NCBI RefSeq assembly: GCF_022879595.1
Contig: NZ_CP084265.1
Location: 1-64,000 of the forward strand
From: Caballeronia sp. Lep1P3
GTDB lineage: Bacteria; Pseudomonadota; Gammaproteobacteria; Burkholderiales; Burkholderiaceae
Length of the DNA stretch: 64,000 nt
Reading direction: 5' to 3'
Made by a program: the position numbers and the translations under genes. This document shows positions 58,728 to 64,000 of this stretch, piece by piece (position 1 is the first letter of the stretch; the number at the start of each line of letters is the position of its first letter). The notes beneath the pieces are model-generated. The model worked only from the letters and a program-made list of their open reading frames with translations. It searched no databases and had not been told where the DNA came from.

Positions 58728-60176
58728 ATGACCGACAAGCCTTCCCGGCGACACGCCGCCGCGCATCAGCCGTCGCGCGCCGCATCGCGCATGAGCACGC
58801 TGCATCTCGCGCCCGACTCGCTCGCGTTCGCGCTCGATGGCGCGGCCCAGGCCGTCGGCGCCGTGCGCGCCGGCTCGGCCTTGCCCGCCGCCATTCAGAC
58901 GGTCGTCGCAACGGCTGGGCACGCCGCGGCGCGCGGGGCGATTCAGGACATCGCGTATCGCGCGATGCGCCGCCTCGCGCTCGCCGATGCGCTCCTGCAC
59001 AAGCTCGTGCGCAAGGCGCCGCCGCCCTACGTCGGCAACGTGCTGACGTGCGCGTTCGCCCTCCTCACAGACGACGAAGCCCACGCCGCGTATGCGCCGT
59101 TCACCGTGGTCGATCAGGCGGTGAGCGCGATCGCCGCGCGGCGCGAGTTCGCGTTCGCGAAAGGGCTCGTGAACGCGGTGCTGCGCAACTTCCTGCGCGA
59201 GCGCGATTCGCTCGTCGCGGAAGCGTCGCAAAGCCCGGTCGCGCGATGGAACTATCCGCAATGGTGGATCGATTCGGTCGAGCGCGCTCAGCCCGATGCA
59301 TGGCAGCGCATTCTCGAAGCGGGCAACGTTCAGGGTCCGCTCACGTTGCGCGTGAACGCGCGGCACACGACTGTCGACGCCTATCTGGACGTTCTGAAGG
59401 CCGCGCACATTGAGGCTCAAGCCGCTGGCGCGCAGGCGGTGCGGCTTAAAACGCCGATGCCCGTCGATCGCATTCCCGGCTTCGCGCAAGGCGTCGTCTC
59501 CGTGCAGGACGCGGGCGCGCAGCTCGCGGCGCAATCGCTGAATCTTCGCGACGGCATGCGCGTGCTCGACGCGTGCGCCGCGCCCGGCGGCAAGACGGGC
59601 CACATTCTCGAACTGGCGGATGTCGAACTCGTCGCGCTCGAAAGCGACGCGGACCGCGCGGGCCGCATCGCGCAGAACCTGGAGCGTCTGAAGCTGCAAG
59701 CGCATATCCGTATCGGCGATGCAGGCGATCCGTCGCAATGGTTCGACGGCGCGCCGTTCGATCGCATTCTCGCGGACGTGCCATGTTCGGCGTCGGGCAT
59801 CGTGCGGCGGCATCCGGACATCCGCTGGCTGCGCCGGTCGTCGGATATCGCGGCGCTCGTCGCGGAGCAACGGCGCATTCTCGCGGCGCTGTGGCCGCTT
59901 GTGGCGCCGGGCGGCGAACTGCTCTACGTGACGTGCTCGATCTTTCCCGAAGAGGGCGAAGACCAAGCGCGCTGGTTTGGAGCGTCGCATGAAGATGCGG
60001 TACGATTGGACGCGCCGGGGCAATTGCTGCCGACAGCGGCGCGCGCGAGCGCCGGTGCGGTCGAGAATTCACCGGACGGTACAAATGTCGAACGCTCCGC
60101 TTCCGGCGAGGACGGGAAAACGGAACCCTTCGCGGATCACGACGGATTCTTCTACGCGCGCTTTCAGAAACGGTGA
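58728..60176 (+). CDS. rsmB: 16S rRNA m5C967 methyltransferase RsmB
   Basis: RsmB methylates C967 of 16S rRNA with S-adenosylmethionine. The 482 residues have an N-terminal NusB-like domain (about 35-175) and a Rossmann methyltransferase domain with VLDACAAPGGKTGHILEL (SAM binding) and the two active cysteines Cys353 in DVPCSASGIVRRHPD and Cys403 in YVTCSIFPEEG. I used the ATG at 58728. It overlaps the next gene by 4 bp (GTGA). Confidence 0.93.
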   Translation: MTDKPSRRHAAAHQPSRAASRMSTLHLAPDSLAFALDGAAQAVGAVRAGSALPAAIQTVVATAGHAAARGAIQDIAYRAMRRLALADALLHKLVRKAPPPYVGNVLTCAFALLTDDEAHAAYAPFTVVDQAVSAIAARREFAFAKGLVNAVLRNFLRERDSLVAEASQSPVARWNYPQWWIDSVERAQPDAWQRILEAGNVQGPLTLRVNARHTTVDAYLDVLKAAHIEAQAAGAQAVRLKTPMPVDRIPGFAQGVVSVQDAGAQLAAQSLNLRDGMRVLDACAAPGGKTGHILELADVELVALESDADRAGRIAQNLERLKLQAHIRIGDAGDPSQWFDGAPFDRILADVPCSASGIVRRHPDIRWLRRSSDIAALVAEQRRILAALWPLVAPGGELLYVTCSIFPEEGEDQARWFGASHEDAVRLDAPGQLLPTAARASAGAVENSPDGTNVERSASGEDGKTEPFADHDGFFYARFQKR

Positions 60177-60769
60177 CGATCAAACGCTTTTTTCCGCTTC
60201 GGCTCGCGGCCGTCATCTGGACTGCGCTGGCGCTCTGGCTGAGTTTCGCCGCGGCCAGTCCCGCGTTTGCCGAGACGATCTCCGTGCAGCGCGCGTCATT
60301 GCAGGCGGACAACAACGGCTGGAGTCTGGATGCGCACTTCGACTTCGATCTCAACAGCAGTCTCGAAGAAGCCGTGAACCGCAGCGTGCCGCTTTACTTC
60401 ACCATCGACTTCGCGTTGTCGCGGCCGCGCTGGTACTGGTTCGACGAAGAGCCGGTCAACGTGTCGCAAAGCATCCGTCTCTCGTATCAGCCGCTCACGA
60501 ACGAATACCGCGTATCGACGGGCGGCTTGCAGTTGCGCTTCGCATCGCTCAACGAAGCGCTCGCCGTCATCAAGCATGTGACGTCGTGGCATGTCATCGA
60601 CCGCAATCAGGTCCATGCGGGCGAGACGTATAACGCATCGGTGCGCATGCAGCTCGACATCGCGCTGATGCCCAAGCCGTTCCAGATCGACGCGGTCAAC
60701 AACCGCGACTGGAACTTGTCCTCGGACTGGAAGCGATTCACCTTTACGGCGGCAGAACGTGCGAAATAG
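60173..60769 (+). CDS. DUF4390 protein
   Basis: The 198-residue protein has a signal peptide or anchor (LAAVIWTALALWLSFAAASP) and a beta-rich periplasmic domain (WSLDAHFDFDLNSSLEEAVN; RYWYWF-type WYWFDEEPVNVS), the pattern of DUF4390. It starts with GTG, overlapping the rsmB stop. In betaproteobacteria this gene regularly stands before the NtrY-like kinase; its function is unknown, possibly an input to that kinase. Confidence 0.85.
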   Translation: MTIKRFFPLRLAAVIWTALALWLSFAAASPAFAETISVQRASLQADNNGWSLDAHFDFDLNSSLEEAVNRSVPLYFTIDFALSRPRWYWFDEEPVNVSQSIRLSYQPLTNEYRVSTGGLQLRFASLNEALAVIKHVTSWHVIDRNQVHAGETYNASVRMQLDIALMPKPFQIDAVNNRDWNLSSDWKRFTFTAAERAK

Positions 60770-60791
60770 ATTTCGGCGCGGCCGCACCGAC

Positions 60792-63218
60792 ATGAAGAGT
60801 TTTGTCGTCCGGTTGCTGGTCGCCACAGTTGCGCTCACGGCGGTCCTCTTGCTCGTGATGCTGGCGCTCGCGAGCGCGAACACCGAGTTCTTCGACCGCT
60901 ACTACGGCTGGCTGTACGCCGCGAACGTCGCGGTGGCGCTCATTTTCATGCTGATCGTGGTCAGCCTCACGCTCATCATCGTGTCGCGCGTGCGGCAAGG
61001 GCGCTTCGGCACGCGGCTGCTCGCGAAGCTCGCGCTCATCTTCGCGCTCGTCGGCGTGGTGCCGGGCGCGATCATTTACATCGTGTCGTATCAGTTCGTG
61101 TCGCGCAGCATCGAATCGTGGTTCGACGTGAATGTCGAGACCGCGCTCACGTCCGGGCTGACGCTCGGGCGCGGCATGCTTCAAACGTCGCTCGCGGACT
61201 TCAGGAACCGCGGCCGTCAGATGAGCGAGCAGCTTGCGAGCGCGGATCCGTCGAGCCTCACGCTCACGCTGTTGCGCCTGCGCGATCAATTCGGCGTTCA
61301 GGACGCCGTCGTGTTCGAGCGTCCGCGCGATCAATACAATCGCGATGACCTGAGCGCCGGCGGCGCGTCGCTGCGCGTGCCCGGCTTGCGGACCATCGCG
61401 CAGGCGTCGGGCAATTACTACGCGCTCCTGCCCGAAAACGAGCCGACTGGCGCGATGCTGAAAGAGGCGCAGGATCATCCGTTCGGCGCGATAGAAGGCG
61501 AAATCGACGGCGATCCGAAATCGACCGGGCCGAAGGGCGCGCTGCGTCTGCGCGTCGTCACGAAGATTCCCGATCCCATCAACACGACCGAATTCCAGCA
61601 CGTCGACCGCTTCCTGCAGATCGAGCAGCCGGTGAGTCAGGAACTCGCGCGCAACGCGGACGCGGTGCAGCGCGCGTATCGCGAGTATCAGGAAAAGCGG
61701 CTCGGGCGCACCGGCTTGCGCAAGATGTACATCGGCACGCTGACGCTCGCGCTTTTCCTCGCCACGTTCATCGCGATGATGCTCGCGCTCGCGCTCGGCA
61801 ATCAGCTCGCGCGCCCGCTCTTTCTGCTCGCGCAAGGCACGAAGGAAGTGGCGGAAGGCGACTACACGCCCAAGCGCGAAATCAATTCGCGCGATGAACT
61901 CGGCTTTCTCACGCAGTCCTTCAACGCGATGACGCGCCAGCTTTCCGAAGCGCGCGCGGCGGTGGAGAACAACCGCATCGCGCTGGAACATTCGAAGGCG
62001 TATCTCGAAAGCATTCTCGCGAACCTCACGGCGGGCGTGTTCGTGTTCGACCGCCAGTTCCGCCTCGCCACCGCGAATCGCGGCGCGGAGCGCATCTTCC
62101 GCCAGCCGTTCGGCGCGCTGCTCAGTCAGCCGCTCGATCAGATCGACGTCCTCGGCGAATTCGGCGCGACGGTGAAAAAGGCGTTCGCGGAGCGCGACGC
62201 GGCGGCCATCGGCAGCGGTCGTCCGGCGGGCGATCGCGGGCACTGGCAGCAGCAGGTCGCCGTCACGGTGCCTGGCGAAAACGATCCGCTGACGCTTCTC
62301 GTGCGCGGCACGCAACTTCTGAGCGCCACTGAAAGCGACACGGAAGACGCGGAGACGACCGGCTATGTCGTCGTCTTCGACGATATCTCGGACGTCATCT
62401 CCGCGCAGCGTTCGGTTGCGTGGGGCGAAGTCGCGCGGCGGCTCGCGCACGAAATCAAGAATCCGCTTACGCCCATTCAGCTTTCCGCCGAGCGCCTGCA
62501 AATGAAGCTCGCCGACAAGCTGGCTCCGCAGGACGCCGAAGTGCTCAAGCGCGCGTCGACCACCATCGTCAATCAGGTTCAGGCGATGAAGCACATGGTC
62601 GACGATTTCCGCGAATACGCGCGCACGCCGCCCGCCGTGCTCGGCAATCTGCAACTGAACGATCTGGTCGCGGAAGTGCTGACGCTTTACGGCATAGAAG
62701 AAGGCAAGAGCCCGATCAAGGTCGATCTCGCGAAGCTGCCCGTGATTCGCGGCGACGCGACGCAGATTCGCCAGGTCATTCACAACCTGCTGCAGAACGC
62801 GCAGGACGCCGTCGCCGATGTCCCCGAGCCGCGCGTGGTGCTCGAAACGAGAACAGTAGAATATGGCGAGCCCGATGCCTCGGGTCATGCGCGCGTCGCG
62901 GTTCGGCTGAGCGTATCGGACAACGGCGCGGGCTTTCCGGCGCGCATCCTGTCGCGTGCGTTCGAGCCTTACGTGACAACGAAGGCAAAGGGCACGGGTC
63001 TGGGACTTGCAACGGTGAAGAAGATCGTCGACGAGCATGGCGCGCGCATCGACATTCGCAACCGGTCTCGAACGGGCGATGTCGTGGAAGGCGCGCAAAT
63101 CTCGATTCTGTTTCTTCAACTCGCGCAAGCCACCGCCGCCGATGGCGCAACGCCTTCATCCGCAGCGGCCGCGAAACACGGAACGACAAAAGCAACAGTG
63201 CAGACAAGGGCAGCTTAA
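60792..63218 (+). CDS. NtrY-like sensor histidine kinase
   Basis: The 808-residue membrane kinase has three N-terminal helices (VRLLVATVALTAVLLLVMLA; VAVALIFMLIVVSLTLII; LALIFALVGVVPGAIIYIVS), a periplasmic region (about 115-310), another helix and a HAMP domain (near 335-390, LARPLFLLAQGTKEVAEGDY), a PAS domain (about 400-520), and the kinase core with His553 in RLAHEIKNPLTPIQLSAERL, then the ATPase motifs QVIHNLLQNAQDAV and GTGLGLATVKK. The order is that of NtrY. It phosphorylates the regulator encoded next; TAA and ATG are adjacent. Confidence 0.9.
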   Translation: MKSFVVRLLVATVALTAVLLLVMLALASANTEFFDRYYGWLYAANVAVALIFMLIVVSLTLIIVSRVRQGRFGTRLLAKLALIFALVGVVPGAIIYIVSYQFVSRSIESWFDVNVETALTSGLTLGRGMLQTSLADFRNRGRQMSEQLASADPSSLTLTLLRLRDQFGVQDAVVFERPRDQYNRDDLSAGGASLRVPGLRTIAQASGNYYALLPENEPTGAMLKEAQDHPFGAIEGEIDGDPKSTGPKGALRLRVVTKIPDPINTTEFQHVDRFLQIEQPVSQELARNADAVQRAYREYQEKRLGRTGLRKMYIGTLTLALFLATFIAMMLALALGNQLARPLFLLAQGTKEVAEGDYTPKREINSRDELGFLTQSFNAMTRQLSEARAAVENNRIALEHSKAYLESILANLTAGVFVFDRQFRLATANRGAERIFRQPFGALLSQPLDQIDVLGEFGATVKKAFAERDAAAIGSGRPAGDRGHWQQQVAVTVPGENDPLTLLVRGTQLLSATESDTEDAETTGYVVVFDDISDVISAQRSVAWGEVARRLAHEIKNPLTPIQLSAERLQMKLADKLAPQDAEVLKRASTTIVNQVQAMKHMVDDFREYARTPPAVLGNLQLNDLVAEVLTLYGIEEGKSPIKVDLAKLPVIRGDATQIRQVIHNLLQNAQDAVADVPEPRVVLETRTVEYGEPDASGHARVAVRLSVSDNGAGFPARILSRAFEPYVTTKAKGTGLGLATVKKIVDEHGARIDIRNRSRTGDVVEGAQISILFLQLAQATAADGATPSSAAAAKHGTTKATVQTRAA

Positions 63219-63935
63219 ATGGCAACCATCCTGGTGGTAGACGATGAAATGGGGATCCGGGAACTGCTCTCCGAGATCCTGAGCGACGAGGGACATGTGG
63301 TGGACGTGGCGGAGAACGCGCAGCATGCGCGCGAGTACCGCTTGCAGCAGACACCGGATCTCGTGCTGCTCGACATCTGGATGCCCGACACCGATGGCGT
63401 GACGCTTCTGAAGGAGTGGGCCGCGCAGGGCAAGCTGACGATGCCCGTCATCATGATGTCGGGGCACGCGACCATCGATACGGCGGTCGAGGCGACGAAG
63501 ATCGGCGCGCTCAATTTCCTCGAAAAGCCGATCGCGCTGCAAAAGCTCCTGAAGGCCGTCGAGCAGGGACTCGCGCACGGAACGGCTGCGCCGGCCATCG
63601 CGGCGGCGACGAAGCCGCCGGTGAACGCGGGCGCATCGGGCGTGGCGATCGCGGCGGCGCTGCCCACGGCATCGGCGCTCAATGCTTCGTCCACCGATGC
63701 GCACGCGAGCGGCGCGGCGCAGACTCAGGCAGGGCAGACGGCGTCGATCTCCTTCGACATTCCACTGCGCGATGCCCGCGATGCGTTCGAACGCGCGTAC
63801 TTCGAGTATCACCTGGCGCGCGAGAACGGCAGCATGACGCGCGTCGCGGAGAAGACGGGACTGGAGCGCACGCACTTGTACCGCAAGCTCAAGCAGCTTG
63901 GCGTCGATCTCGGAAAGAACAAGAGCGAAGTGTGA
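63219..63935 (+). CDS. NtrX-like response regulator lacking the AAA+ domain
   Basis: The 238-residue regulator has a receiver domain (1-120; acidic DDE at 8-10, phospho-acceptor Asp52 in LVLLDIWMPDTDG, Lys103 in LEKPI), an Ala-rich linker (about 120-180) and a C-terminal Fis-type HTH (ENGSMTRVAEKTGLERTHLY). NtrX proteins normally have a sigma-54 AAA+ domain of ~230 residues between these parts; here it is absent and the frame is intact, so it cannot activate sigma-54 polymerase the usual way. It is the partner of the kinase upstream. Confidence 0.88.
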   Translation: MATILVVDDEMGIRELLSEILSDEGHVVDVAENAQHAREYRLQQTPDLVLLDIWMPDTDGVTLLKEWAAQGKLTMPVIMMSGHATIDTAVEATKIGALNFLEKPIALQKLLKAVEQGLAHGTAAPAIAAATKPPVNAGASGVAIAAALPTASALNASSTDAHASGAAQTQAGQTASISFDIPLRDARDAFERAYFEYHLARENGSMTRVAEKTGLERTHLYRKLKQLGVDLGKNKSEV

Positions 63936-63945
63936 ACTGCTCGGG

Positions 63946-63982
63946 TAGCCGGATTTGGACGAGATCGATAAAAATCCGGCTA
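63946..63982 (+). terminator. Hairpin after the NtrX-like gene
   Basis: The 11-bp stem TAGCCGGATTT/AAATCCGGCTA with a 15-nt loop lies 10 bp past the stop. No T-run follows on the plus strand within the window, so termination is plausible but not certain. Confidence 0.45.
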
Positions 63983-64000
63983 AAGGCTTGAGCCGCGTGC

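Noticed and set aside
60744..63128. A 794-codon antisense frame over the NtrY-like kinase
   Set aside because: Same shadow effect; the kinase motifs on the plus strand are complete.

Overview
The window begins at the first base of dnaA and reads dnaA-dnaN-gyrB, so it is the replication-origin end of a large chromosome. The high GC content, codon use, the gene order dprA / def-fmt-lysE-htpX-rsmB-DUF4390-NtrY-NtrX, the GTP-type PEP carboxykinase and a SecB relic of Burkholderia type all point to a betaproteobacterium of the Burkholderiaceae (Paraburkholderia/Caballeronia-like). The genus is an inference.

Layout. (1) 1-11.4 kb is core: dnaA, dnaN, gyrB, a decayed HNH-nuclease fragment, a small zinc-ribbon gene, the RNA helicase dbpA, an MFS exporter, a DUF488 gene and an operon of three lipoproteins (CsgG-like, DUF4810, DUF799). 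(2) 11.6-43.86 kb is a ~32-kb genomic island inserted in the 3' end of tRNA-Lys(CTT). A 51-bp piece of the tRNA is repeated exactly at 11607-11657 and 43807-43857. (3) 43.9-64 kb is core again: thioesterase, patatin, OsmC, 2-hydroxyacid dehydrogenase, pckG, a LysR regulator, topB, a thioredoxin-like gene, dprA, then def-fmt-lysE-htpX-rsmB-DUF4390 and a NtrY/NtrX-like two-component pair.

The island has two parts. The left part (11.7-20.7 kb) resembles a P4/PICI-type satellite: tyrosine integrase, two small genes, primase-helicase, AlpA-like HTH protein, a larger HTH regulator, and a five-zinc-module HNH nuclease gene with a frameshift. The right part (21.4-41.9 kb) is an ABC-transporter-dependent (group 2 type) capsule locus. 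It has kpsS, kpsM, kpsT, kpsE, a KpsD-type export protein and kpsC for the Kdo linker and export. For the polymer it has gpsA (glycerol-3-phosphate), tagD (CDP-glycerol), a TagB/TagF-like glycerophosphotransferase and a 1225-residue TPR + TagF + GT4 fusion. I infer that it makes a teichoic-acid-like polymer of glycosyl-glycerol-phosphate. Its gpsA is preceded by a broken secB, as if a secB-gpsA piece of the core chromosome had been copied into the locus. A Tat-type phospholipase C sits at the left end of the locus; a small membrane protein, a membrane-spanning alpha/beta hydrolase and a cytochrome P450 sit at the right end. Their roles are not explained by known capsule pathways.

A 20-bp motif made of two GGTTACA repeats occurs next to both island ends and once, inverted, at 20657-20676. 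It probably marks integrase or regulator binding sites and suggests an older internal boundary. No rRNA operon, CRISPR array or intact insertion sequence was seen.
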